A DNA stretch of 53,150 bases from an uncultured Gammaproteobacteria bacterium. Lineage in GTDB: Bacteria; Pseudomonadota; Gammaproteobacteria; Arenicellales; JAANXG01. Positions 28,489-38,392 of the stretch are shown piece after piece. The notes beneath the pieces are model-generated. The model was not told the DNA's origin. It saw only the letters and a list, made by a program, of their open reading frames with translations, and searched no databases. The stretch spans positions 1 through 53,150 of the forward strand of contig CAMYKK010000026.1 in NCBI GenBank assembly GCA_947258975.1, written 5' to 3'. A program made the position numbers and the translations under genes. Each line of letters opens with the position of its first letter. The first letter of the stretch is position 1.

Positions 28489-29442
28489 TTATTGATGTAC
28501 CGTGGTGCTGATGCGGCGCACGTTTCCGTTGGCCCCGGCGATCACGACTGTGTCGGTGGTGATGAAGTGTCCGGTCGTGTCACGCGCCATGGCCACACCG
28601 TTGACATATTCCCCCCGCGTCAGCCCGGTTGCGACAAACAGGATATCATCGACGGTAATCAAATCGTCCCGGCGCAACCAGTTCCCCGTATCGACGCCGG
28701 ATCGTTCGCAGGCCTCGATCTCCGCGGATTTCTGTGGCGCCATGCGGCCGAACATTTCCGCCCCCATGGCTCTGGCCACGCACGCACTGACAATGCCTTC
28801 CGGGGTGCCGCCGATACCCATCAGCGCATCGACTCCCGCATTCAGGATCGCCATGACTGCGCCGTTGACGTCTCCGTCGCCCATCAACTTGACCTTGGCC
28901 CCCGCCTGATAAATCTCCTGGATCAGGTCCTCGTGACGCGGTCTCTTGAGCACAAAGACCTTTATGTCGCCGACGTCTTTGTTGACCGTATCCGCGAGCG
29001 ATTTCAAGCGGTCCGCGACCGGCGCTTCCGGGTCGATCTTGCCGGTTGCAGCCCTGGGATAGACCTGTTTGTCCATATAGAAACAATCGCCGGGGCGATA
29101 CATCGTGCCGGCGGGGGCCGCCGCCAAGGTGCAGATTGAGCCCGGATTGTCGAACGCGAAGAGGTTTGTACCCTCGATGGGGTCGACGGCGATGTCGATC
29201 TTCGCGCCGTCGCCGGTACCGACGGATTCCCCGTCATACAACATGGGCGCTTCGTCTTTGGCGCCCTCGCCAATAACAATGGTTCCGTCCATATTGATCT
29301 GGTTCAACGCCGCGCGCATGGCATCGACGGCGATGCCGTCGCCCTCGTCTTTGTTACCCGAGCCGATAAACGGCGCACAAGCCCTGGCTGCCGATTCTGT
29401 CACGCTGACAAGTGGGATTTTGAGGCTGGTCAATTCGAACAT
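28489..29442 (-). CDS. glpX: Fructose-1,6-bisphosphatase class II (GlpX)
   Basis: This 317-residue cytoplasmic enzyme hydrolyses fructose-1,6-bisphosphate (and, in some autotrophs, sedoheptulose-1,7-bisphosphate) for gluconeogenesis or the Calvin cycle. Metal-site motifs are complete: GSGNKDEGDG (residues 27-36), VIGEGAKDEAPMLYDGE (56-72) and DPIEGTN (87-93). Further GlpX signatures are LMGDGDVNGAVMAI, MGIGGTPEGIVSACV and DILFVATGLTRGEYV. GGAG precedes the ATG at 29442. In this window it is the only FBPase and lies 3 kb from phosphoribulokinase, so a Calvin-cycle role is likely. Confidence 0.95.
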   Translation of the reverse strand: MFELTSLKIPLVSVTESAARACAPFIGSGNKDEGDGIAVDAMRAALNQINMDGTIVIGEGAKDEAPMLYDGESVGTGDGAKIDIAVDPIEGTNLFAFDNPGSICTLAAAPAGTMYRPGDCFYMDKQVYPRAATGKIDPEAPVADRLKSLADTVNKDVGDIKVFVLKRPRHEDLIQEIYQAGAKVKLMGDGDVNGAVMAILNAGVDALMGIGGTPEGIVSACVARAMGAEMFGRMAPQKSAEIEACERSGVDTGNWLRRDDLITVDDILFVATGLTRGEYVNGVAMARDTTGHFITTDTVVIAGANGNVRRISTTVHQ

Positions 29443-29811
29443 AACGTCTTACTCCATGCATCTGGGGTCCAAAGGGCATGTCTGCGGCATCTACGGCAAT
29501 GCCCGACAATCGCACGGCACAATCTTTTCCTGTCCTTCTTCACCATGCCATGACCTTAATCAAGCAATTACTGACTGCAGAATTTCGCAGCCGATCACTC
29601 GGGAGTTTTATCCGCGTACCGTCCGGTAGGAACCACACGTTGCGCCAATGACCCTCGATACCGCTGCCGGGAGCGGGCGCCGTATCCGGGCAGATGCCAG
29701 CGTATCCGATGGTGTTGCAGAAGATGTTGGCAGCAAAGGTATGCGCGCTGGTTGATAATCCGAGCGTTAAGTTGATATGGTCCGTGAGATCGAAACATTT
29801 GAGACAGGCGC
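29443..29811 (-). other. No gene assigned
   Basis: This 370-base gap separates divergent glpX and the discoidin-like gene. A minus-strand frame at 29540-29854 (about 104 codons, Cys-rich) overlaps the neighbour's start and has no recognisable domain, so it is not called. The region should hold the promoters of both genes. Confidence 0.4.
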
Positions 29812-30285
29812 ATGCGTAAACGACTACTGGGCCAGGACGATCAACATACCGCACCCATCGAGAAAGATTGGCTGGATTTGGAGAACCTCGCGCAGGCGGA
29901 ACTTACGTCTGAGGACGCCGCGCACCCGATCGAGTCGGCGTTGAAACCCAACGCGGGACCGGGCTGGCGGGCGTCGGAACCCGGCGCGCAGACAGTTCGA
30001 TTGTTGTTTGATGCGCCCGTACGGGTCACACATGTTCGTTTAGTGTTCGATGAAGACGCACACGCGCGCACCCAGGAGTTTGTGCTCCGGTGGTCCGCAG
30101 ACAGCGGGCAGTCTTTTCACGAAATCGTGCGTCAGCAGTATAACTTCAGCCCACCCGATACAAGTCAACAACAAGAAGACCTGGCGGTCGATCTTGACGG
30201 TGTGACGGTGTTGGAACTTCGTATTATCCCCGATGTAAGTGGAGGCGGTGCCCATGCGTCGATTTCGCAGTTGCGAATCGCATAA
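29812..30285 (+). CDS. F5/8-type C (discoidin-like) domain protein
   Basis: This 157-residue protein has no signal peptide. After a charged N-terminus (MRKRLLGQDDQHTAPIEKDW), residues about 45-157 look like a galactose-binding-like jelly roll: GWRASEPGAQTVRLLFD, HVRLVFDEDAHARTQEFVLR, SFHEIVRQQYNFS and LELRIIPDVSGGGAHASISQ, ending LRIA. The order of strands with a final I/LR.A strand is typical of F5/8-type C modules. The function in the cytoplasm is unknown. It lies between glpX and pgm but on the opposite strand, so it is not in an operon with them. Confidence 0.7.
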   Translation: MRKRLLGQDDQHTAPIEKDWLDLENLAQAELTSEDAAHPIESALKPNAGPGWRASEPGAQTVRLLFDAPVRVTHVRLVFDEDAHARTQEFVLRWSADSGQSFHEIVRQQYNFSPPDTSQQQEDLAVDLDGVTVLELRIIPDVSGGGAHASISQLRIA

Positions 30286-30342
30286 ACGGTCACGGTCAGA
30301 GCTTTGCTGATGCCGGTCGATCCATGTCCGACACATCGACGG

Positions 30343-31989
<1,647 letters not shown>

Positions 31990-32174
31990 CTATTTAGGGA
32001 GCAAACTCAGTTGTCAACAAGACACGGTGCGGTGGAAAGTTATTGGACCCAATTATTTTATTTTGCTGCGCAGTGGTACCGTACTCTGCAATGTTGTAAA
32101 CCAGCCGGAGGTGCTGCTATCGCGCCGGGCAACACGAAACATTTGTAGACTGATTTATTGGTCAAAGTCAAAAC

Positions 32175-32206
32175 GTTCCGGCCCATCGGCTCACCATGGC
32201 CGGAAC
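32175..32206 (+). promoter_or_regulatory. Perfect inverted repeat between pgm and prk
   Basis: Nine-base arms GTTCCGGCC (32175-32183) and GGCCGGAAC (32198-32206) are exactly complementary across a 14-base spacer, in the 396-base divergent intergenic region. No T-tract follows, so a terminator is unlikely. A regulator site for prk or pgm is possible. Function is inferred from symmetry and position only. Confidence 0.4.
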
Positions 32207-32382
32207 TGACCTTTACCATACATATCAACCACGCACCCTGCGCTATTAGGGCAAACCTCGCAACCCATTGACCTGCATCATAGCTGTCCTGGGCATATGT
32301 TCGTAGTTTTGTCGGGTTAATCACTGAATCGGCCCAACCAAGCATTTGCGTCAGCTTTTATTGTGAAATCCGGGAGGTATAC

Positions 32383-33261
32383 ATGTCGAAAAAACATCCG
32401 CTAATCGTAGTGACTGGGTCATCGGGCGCCGGTACATCAACCGTCAAGCAGGCGTTCCAGCATATCTTTAACCGCGAGGGTCTCAAACCGGTAGTGATCG
32501 AAGGCGATAGTTTTCATAAGTACAACCGGGTTGAAATGGGTAAGCAGATCAAAAAGGCGGATGAAGCTTCACAGATGTTCAGTCACTTCGGAGCAAAGGC
32601 CAATTTGTTCAAGGAATTGGAGAATTGTTTCAAGACCTACAGTGAAACGGGAACGGGAAAACGGCGCTACTACATACACAACGCCGAAGAAGCGGAAAAA
32701 CATGGGGTGGAACCCGGGAATTTCACCGAATGGGAAGATCTGCCTCCGGAGTCGGACCTGCTCTTTTATGAAGGACTGCATGGCTGTGTCAAGACAGACG
32801 AGGTCGACCTGCCACAATACGCTGACTTGAAAGTGGGCGTCACGCCAACCGTAAATCTTGAATGGATTCAGAAGATTCACCGGGATTATGCCGAACGGGG
32901 CTATGATGTCGGGGCGGTGACCGACACAATTTTGCGGCGAATGTATGATTATGTGACCTATATTACTCCGCAGTTTGCCCGTACTGATGTCAACTTTCAG
33001 CGGATCCCCGTCGTTGATACATCCCATCCTTTTATGGCGCGCGATATTCCTACGCCCGATGAAAGTCTGGTCATAATTCGCATTGCACTTCCGCAAAAAT
33101 GGGACCTCGACTTCAGTTACTATCTGGAGCGGTTGGCTGGATCCTGGATGTCGCGGCAAAACACCATCGTCGTTCATGGGGGCAAGATGGGCCTTGCGAT
33201 GGAGATGATCATGATGGATATGCTGCACACGCTCGGGATCATCGAACATGTGAGGCGCTGA
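32383..33261 (+). CDS. prk: Phosphoribulokinase
   Basis: This 292-residue enzyme phosphorylates ribulose-5-phosphate to ribulose-1,5-bisphosphate, the step specific to the Calvin cycle. The P-loop is VVTGSSGAGTSTVKQAF (residues 9-25), and further marks are VVIEGDSFHKYNR, HFGAKANLFKELE, LLFYEGLHGCVKT and YITPQFARTDVNFQRIPVVD. The size (about 290) and the EGLHG motif are those of proteobacterial class I PRK. GGGAGG lies 7 bases before the ATG. Its presence is the main evidence that the organism fixes CO2; RuBisCO is not in the window. Confidence 0.96.
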   Translation: MSKKHPLIVVTGSSGAGTSTVKQAFQHIFNREGLKPVVIEGDSFHKYNRVEMGKQIKKADEASQMFSHFGAKANLFKELENCFKTYSETGTGKRRYYIHNAEEAEKHGVEPGNFTEWEDLPPESDLLFYEGLHGCVKTDEVDLPQYADLKVGVTPTVNLEWIQKIHRDYAERGYDVGAVTDTILRRMYDYVTYITPQFARTDVNFQRIPVVDTSHPFMARDIPTPDESLVIIRIALPQKWDLDFSYYLERLAGSWMSRQNTIVVHGGKMGLAMEMIMMDMLHTLGIIEHVRR

Positions 33262-33328
33262 CGCGGGCACGGTCAATGGTGTTATGCCCGTCGTTGTACT
33301 ACATGCCTGCCTCTAATGGGTCTTGGCA

Positions 33329-33350
33329 CCCCCTGCTGTGCGGGGACAAG
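33329..33350 (+). repeat. Single copy of the 22-bp repeat unit (variant)
   Basis: This 22-base word (CTGCTGTGCGGGGACAAG at its right end) differs at three positions from the tandem unit at 43810-43897. A minus-strand copy with one difference lies at 47007-47028. It shows that the unit also occurs singly. Confidence 0.55.
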
Positions 33351-33381
33351 CGCCGCGGCATGCGTGATCGCGCTGTCGAGA

Positions 33382-33510
33382 ATGAAAACCGGTAGTTTGT
33401 TTGTGACCCTGGCTACCATCGCAGTCACTGTTTTTATCGGCGTAAGTCCGCATGATTGGCGAGATCATCGTAGTGTCTTGCACGGTAATTGTTGGTCACC
33501 GTTTCACTAA
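33382..33510 (+). CDS. Possible 42-residue single-pass membrane or secreted peptide
   Basis: An ATG at 33382 opens a 42-codon frame whose first 20 residues (MKTGSLFVTLATIAVTVFIG) form a Lys-led hydrophobic segment, followed by a polar tail ending NCWSPFH. The start context is weak (GTCGAGA before ATG). It lies in the gap after prk. Real coding is uncertain; no homolog is recognised. Confidence 0.28.
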   Translation: MKTGSLFVTLATIAVTVFIGVSPHDWRDHRSVLHGNCWSPFH

Positions 33511-33668
33511 TAATGCGTCTTTTCCTCGGCGTAATGTATGAAGGATTTCGCAATGTTTTGGTGACAGCCAGCCGATAATCCGATATACAACTTTTAAAAG
33601 CGGGGAGTGCCTTTGTTTGTCTATCCACCGCTATCGAACTAATCGGTCCAGCATGTGGGGGTGACATC

Positions 33669-35753
33669 ATGCGGCACAATATAGTACTGGCGACCGGGTT
33701 GTGTCTGGCACTGGATTGGGGCGGCGCCACATGTATTGCCGACACGAACGGCGAGTTCTTCGATGGCGACACTGCAGCCGCAGTACACAATGACCGAGTC
33801 ACGCCGGGGGTGTTCCGCGGCGACGTGCGCGATCTACCAAGAGCGGAGCCCTCATCGTCCAGCGAATTTCCACCGCGTATCACCGAGCCTCCGCAAGATC
33901 CCGATCCGTCTCGCAAACTTTTAAAACGGCCGCAGTCACCGCTTGATCCCTTGTTGGAACGGCAACAAGTTTTGGGCGCGCAAGCGCCATTGCTAGAGGG
34001 AACCCGCGCGTTCAATCCACCCGATCTCAATTTCCCGGGCATTCCTTTTCAAGGTGGGGCGCCACCGGACACCGTCGGTGAAATCGGATCCCGTCACTAC
34101 ATCCAGATGACCAATGCCTCGGTGGTACAGATCTACGACAAAAATGGCCTGCTTGTGGCCGGGCCTTTCGCGCTCGATTCACTGTGGGCCGCCGGAGGGA
34201 GCTGTGCGATCGGCAGGGGTGATCCCATCGTGTTGTACGATCATCTCGCCGATCGGTGGTTGATGAGTGAGTTCGCAACGGTCGGCAATCATCTGTGCGT
34301 CTATATTTCCATGACCAATGACCCGGTGGCCGGCGGGTGGTTTAACTACGACTTTGCGACGCCGAACTTTCCGGACTATCCCAAATATGCGGTGTGGCCG
34401 GATGCTTACTACGTGTCGAGTAACGAGATTGGTCCTTCCGCGGCGTATGCCTTGGACCGGACGAATATGCTTGCCGGCAACCCGGCACTTCCCTTGCAGC
34501 GCTTTACGGCGCCAGACTTGGCCGGGTTTGGCTTCCAGGCCCTGATTCCCAGTGACCTTGACGGGCCACCGCCGCCTGCGGGTTCGCCGAACCTTTTCAT
34601 GCGCCATCGCGACGACGAGGTGCACAACGCGGGGTCGAACGATCCCACCCGGGATTTCTTGGAGATCTGGGAGTTCAGTGTGGACTTCGCCGCGCCGACA
34701 AATTCCACCTTCACGCAGGTGGCTGATGTACCGGTGGCGGAATTCGACTCTGATTTGTGTGGGCTATTCTCGTTTTTCTGTTTTCCACAACCCGGCACGT
34801 TCACGAGACTCGACCCGCTCCGCGAGGTGATCATGTGGCGGCTGCAATACCGTAATTTCGGCACGCATGAGGCGCTGGTCGGGAATTTCGTCACCGACGT
34901 CACCGGAACGGACCGAGGCGGCATTCGCTGGTTCGAATTGCGCAGGACGCCCCCGGGTGCGGGCGCGTGGGGACTTTTCCAGGAAGGGACTTTCGCCCCC
35001 GATGCGGATAACCGTTGGATGGGCAGCATTGCCATGGACCGGGCCGGCAATATCGCGCTCGGATATAGCGTATCCAGCACGACCACATTCCCGTCACTCC
35101 GCTACACCGGGCGGCTGGCAGGTGACGCCGCGGGCGTGATGACGCGGCCCGAGGTGACCGCCGTCGCCGGGGCGAACTTTCAGTCCGGGACGACGCGCTG
35201 GGGCGATTACAGCTCGATGAACGTCGACCCGGTTGACGGTTGCACCTTCTGGTATACAAATGAGTTCGTGGGTAATAACTTACCCAACGGCTTTGGCATC
35301 GGTCAATGGACCACACAAATTGTCAGGTTCGATTTTCAGGAATGTTTCGATGCGGACGGCGACGGCGTCGATGACGACGTCGATCTGTGTCCCGACACGG
35401 CACCGGGTGATCCCGTGGATACGTCGGGCTGTTCCGACGCACAGGTGGATGAAGATGGTGACGGCGTATGCGATCCGGGTGCGGTGAGTCAGGGTCAGAG
35501 CGCTTGTGTCGGCAGCGATGCGTGTCTTGCGTCGAACCTGAGCGCGACCGTAGTCGTTGACGGCTGTGATTCCGGCGCTGCGAATGATGTGGGCGCCGAT
35601 GGTTGCACCATCAACGACCAGATCGCCGGCCTTGCCTCCAGCGCCGGCAACACTCGCCTATTCCGCAGAGCGATCCACCGCCTGACGCGGAGTTTATACC
35701 GGTCAGGCGTAATCACTCGCCGCGAGAAGGGCGATATCTTCGAGTGTCTGTGA
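33669..35753 (+). CDS. Large secreted protein with TSP3 repeats
   Basis: This 694-residue protein has signal peptide MRHNIVLATGLCLALDWGGA; GGGGGTGAC precedes the ATG. Residues about 110-560 are a repeated strand-rich domain that looks like a propeller (DTVGEIGSRHYIQMTNAS, DPIVLYDHLADRWLMSEFA, RWMGSIAMDRAGNIALGYS, TRWGDYSSMNVDPVDGCTFW). A calcium-binding thrombospondin type 3 segment follows (DADGDGVDDDVDLCPDTAPG, DEDGDGVCD). The C-terminus is basic (RRAIHRLTRSLYRSGVITRR). Homologs of this layout are common secreted proteins of unknown function. It is upstream of the collagen-like gene on the same strand with a 270-base gap. Confidence 0.8.
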   Translation: MRHNIVLATGLCLALDWGGATCIADTNGEFFDGDTAAAVHNDRVTPGVFRGDVRDLPRAEPSSSSEFPPRITEPPQDPDPSRKLLKRPQSPLDPLLERQQVLGAQAPLLEGTRAFNPPDLNFPGIPFQGGAPPDTVGEIGSRHYIQMTNASVVQIYDKNGLLVAGPFALDSLWAAGGSCAIGRGDPIVLYDHLADRWLMSEFATVGNHLCVYISMTNDPVAGGWFNYDFATPNFPDYPKYAVWPDAYYVSSNEIGPSAAYALDRTNMLAGNPALPLQRFTAPDLAGFGFQALIPSDLDGPPPPAGSPNLFMRHRDDEVHNAGSNDPTRDFLEIWEFSVDFAAPTNSTFTQVADVPVAEFDSDLCGLFSFFCFPQPGTFTRLDPLREVIMWRLQYRNFGTHEALVGNFVTDVTGTDRGGIRWFELRRTPPGAGAWGLFQEGTFAPDADNRWMGSIAMDRAGNIALGYSVSSTTTFPSLRYTGRLAGDAAGVMTRPEVTAVAGANFQSGTTRWGDYSSMNVDPVDGCTFWYTNEFVGNNLPNGFGIGQWTTQIVRFDFQECFDADGDGVDDDVDLCPDTAPGDPVDTSGCSDAQVDEDGDGVCDPGAVSQGQSACVGSDACLASNLSATVVVDGCDSGAANDVGADGCTINDQIAGLASSAGNTRLFRRAIHRLTRSLYRSGVITRREKGDIFECL

Positions 35754-36023
35754 TTGGGACAGGTTTATTCGCCGCATGGAACGTGCGCGTAAAGCGTGTG
35801 TGTGACGGTACGGACGCTCCCACAGAGATTCTAACTAATATTGGGGTCAATCTTGTTTCGTCTGGCTTTGGGGGGATGGTGTCGGCAACGGTTGTCAGTC
35901 CGGGCTTCAGTATTGTACAGTGTTGCCTAAATGTAGTGAGTACAACAAAGGCATTCCTGCCGCGCCGATTGTTCGCAGCAAAGACGAAACAATCGCCACC
36001 CCGAGGGGATAAGGAGATAGCGA

Positions 36024-38243
36024 GTGCGCCAACAATTCACCGCGTTACTGCTTGGTTTTTTAGTCACTGTCAGCTTCAACAACCACGCTGCCTACCCGCA
36101 CGAGAATTACCCACGCATCCTGAGTGCCAAACCAGGCGACAATACACTCGAAATTTCTGGTGATTTTCCGAATCAGCCAATCAGCGTTACCCTGAATGGT
36201 TCCACTCTGCGCGTCCTAGACTTTACCCATAATAGAATGGAGACGGACCTGCCGTCTTTGCCTCACGGCAGTTATCGACTCGTGGTCAAGTTCTGTAAAC
36301 CTGAGTTTGGTGATGATGATAGCAGCGACGATGATAGCAGCGACGGTGATAGCGAATCACAATCCAAAAGCAGTGACGGCCCGGCGAAAATGTATGGTTT
36401 TCGCTATGACTATGGTAAGTCCGGTAAAGGTGGTCATAGCGAAGACGACGAATCAGACGACCGTTCCAAGGGAGACCACGGATCGGATGACGGCTCTAAG
36501 GGAGACCACGGATCGGACGATGGTTCCAAGGACGACGACCACTCGGGCGGTGACGATCGAAAGAAGCGTTGCATAGTCAAGTTTATCGTAGTGATTGGGC
36601 CTCCCGGGCCTCCCGGACCCACCGGACCCACGGGCCCGTCAGGTGAGGACGGCGTTCCGGGCCCAACCGGTCCGCCGGGATCTATGGGTGTGCCCGGTCC
36701 CGCCGGCCCGAGAGGGCCTGCCGGAGTAGCAGGCCCAAGCGGACCTGCGGGCGCAGATGGTGCGCCGGGACCAGCGGGAACCACCGGACCTGCGGGCGCA
36801 GATGGTGCGCCGGGACTGGCGGGAACCACCGGTCCTGCGGGTGCCGACGGTGCGCCGGGGCCAGCGGGACCGACAGGCCCAAGCGGACCTGTGGGCGCAG
36901 ACGGTGCACCGGGATTGACAGGTCCAATGGGAGCCACTGGCCCTGTGGGTGCCGACGGCGCGCCGGGGCAAGCAGGCCCGCCGGGTCCAAGCGGACCTGC
37001 GGGTGCTGACGGTGCCACGGGTCCAGCGGGCCCAACGGGAGTCACCGGTCCTGCGGGCGCAGACGGTACAACGGGACCTGCCGGTCCGACGGGTCCGGAG
37101 GGAGCCAGCGGACCTGCGGGCGCGGATGGTGCGCCGGGGCCGACGGGTCCAACGGGACCTGGGGGAGCCACCGGACCTATGGGCGCGGACGGCGCGACAG
37201 GTCCAGCGGGTCCAACCGGAGCCAGCGGACCTACGGGCGCGGATGGTGCGCCGGGGGCGACGGGTCCGAGCGGACCTACGGGAGCGGACGGCACGACAGG
37301 TCCAACGGGTCCGACGGGAGCCACCGGCCGTGCGGGCGCTGACGGCGCCACGGGTCCAGCGGGTCCGACGGGTTCGAGCGGACCTACTGGCGCGGACGGC
37401 GTGCCGGGTTCAACGGGACCGACAGGTCCGAGCGGACCTGCGGGCGCGGATGGTGCGCCGGGGCCGACGGGTCCAACGGGACCTGGGGGAGCCACCGGAC
37501 CTACGGGCGCGGACGGCGCGACAGGTCCAGCGGGTCCAACCGGAGCCAGCGGACCTGCGGGCGTTGACGGTGCCACGGGTCCAGCGGGTCCGAGCGGACC
37601 TACGGGAGCGGACGGCGTGTCAGGGCCAACGGGTCCGACCGGAGCCACCGGTCCTGCGGGCGCTGACGGCGCCACGGGTCCAGCGGGTCCGACGGGTCCG
37701 AGCGGGCCTACTGGCGCGGACGGCGTGCCGGGTTCAACGGGACCGACAGGTCCGAGCGGACCTACGGGAGCGGACGGTATACCGGGTCCGACCGGTCCTT
37801 CCGGCCCATCAGGTCAGGACGGTGCTCAGGGACCCACCGGACCTACCGGTCCGCAAGGCCCAAGCGGACCAACAGGCCCGACCGGCCCCGAGGGCCCACA
37901 GGGCGAGAGCGGAGGTCCTCCCGGCCCCACCGGTCCTACCGGACCGCCGGGTGTTGTCGACCCGGCCCTGCTGTACACGGTGGCGTGCACGAACGACACC
38001 GATTGTTATTGCCGGGGGCCGAACAACCCGACGAATGACGTGATCATCAACGCTGGGGTCGCGTGTCAACAGGGTTGCCCGGTGTCCGTTCACGTACCTG
38101 TTCCGGGTGCCGGTGGCGCTGCACAAAATCACTGGATGGCACAATGCGACAGCACGGTGGGCGCGGCGCTCAATTTTGATTGTACGAGTGTGCCAACACG
38201 CATCGAATTGCTGTGCCTGGATGTGGGCGGTGATGGGATATAA
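36024..38243 (+). CDS. Collagen-like secreted protein with acidic linker
   Basis: A GTG start is used (AAGGAG nine bases upstream). The 739-residue product has a signal peptide ([20 protein letters not shown]) and an Ig/TIG-like N-domain ([20 protein letters not shown]). Next is a low-complexity acidic linker with [10 protein letters not shown] repeated, then Gly-X-Y repeats over residues about 192-645. Most triplets are GPT, GPA, GPS or GAD, so Thr often fills the Y position and no hydroxyproline is needed. The C-terminal domain of about 90 residues has six or more Cys ([41 protein letters not shown]). It may be a surface fibre or stalk. A TMTC-like glycosyltransferase and a GT2 lie downstream on the same strand. 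Confidence 0.9.
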   Translation: MRQQFTALLLGFLVTVSFNNHAAYPHENYPRILSAKPGDNTLEISGDFPNQPISVTLNGSTLRVLDFTHNRMETDLPSLPHGSYRLVVKFCKPEFGDDDSSDDDSSDGDSESQSKSSDGPAKMYGFRYDYGKSGKGGHSEDDESDDRSKGDHGSDDGSKGDHGSDDGSKDDDHSGGDDRKKRCIVKFIVVIGPPGPPGPTGPTGPSGEDGVPGPTGPPGSMGVPGPAGPRGPAGVAGPSGPAGADGAPGPAGTTGPAGADGAPGLAGTTGPAGADGAPGPAGPTGPSGPVGADGAPGLTGPMGATGPVGADGAPGQAGPPGPSGPAGADGATGPAGPTGVTGPAGADGTTGPAGPTGPEGASGPAGADGAPGPTGPTGPGGATGPMGADGATGPAGPTGASGPTGADGAPGATGPSGPTGADGTTGPTGPTGATGRAGADGATGPAGPTGSSGPTGADGVPGSTGPTGPSGPAGADGAPGPTGPTGPGGATGPTGADGATGPAGPTGASGPAGVDGATGPAGPSGPTGADGVSGPTGPTGATGPAGADGATGPAGPTGPSGPTGADGVPGSTGPTGPSGPTGADGIPGPTGPSGPSGQDGAQGPTGPTGPQGPSGPTGPTGPEGPQGESGGPPGPTGPTGPPGVVDPALLYTVACTNDTDCYCRGPNNPTNDVIINAGVACQQGCPVSVHVPVPGAGGAAQNHWMAQCDSTVGAALNFDCTSVPTRIELLCLDVGGDGI
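36597..37958 (+). repeat. Collagen Gly-X-Y coding repeat
   Basis: This block holds 151 Gly-X-Y triplets with one break near the end, where an extra Gly follows GES. Higher-order repetition is evident: a segment of about 70 bases encoding [20 protein letters not shown] occurs near 37120 and again near 37440 almost unchanged, about 320 bases apart. The block is GC-rich and opens long spurious frames on the minus strand. Confidence 0.9.
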
Positions 38244-38270
38244 CAGCAACCGGCGGCACGGCTGACCATG

Positions 38271-38302
38271 CTGAAGGGGGAACCGATGGTTCCCCCTTTC
38301 AG
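38271..38302 (+). terminator. Hairpin after the collagen-like gene
   Basis: Arms CTGAAGGGGGAACC and GGTTCCCCCTTTCAG pair across GAT, 27 bases after the collagen stop, with one extra base in the right arm. The following T-tract is poor (AGTTCGTTG), so intrinsic termination is likely but not certain; some read-through into the TMTC-like gene is possible. Confidence 0.6.
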
Positions 38303-38392
38303 TTCGTTGCGCAGACGTTCCTCATTTTTGCGGGTGAATCCAGCCTCGAAGTACATGATCTCGTTGCCACTCCCGCGGTATTGGCGCTAACC

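Noticed and set aside
29540..29854. Cys-rich 104-codon minus-strand frame
   Set aside because: Overlaps the start of the discoidin-like gene, has no good ribosome site and no recognisable domain.
36434..37675. 413-codon minus-strand frame, Pro/Gly/Val-rich
   Set aside because: It is the complement of the collagen Gly-X-Y repeats; the bias of that block removes stops on the opposite strand.
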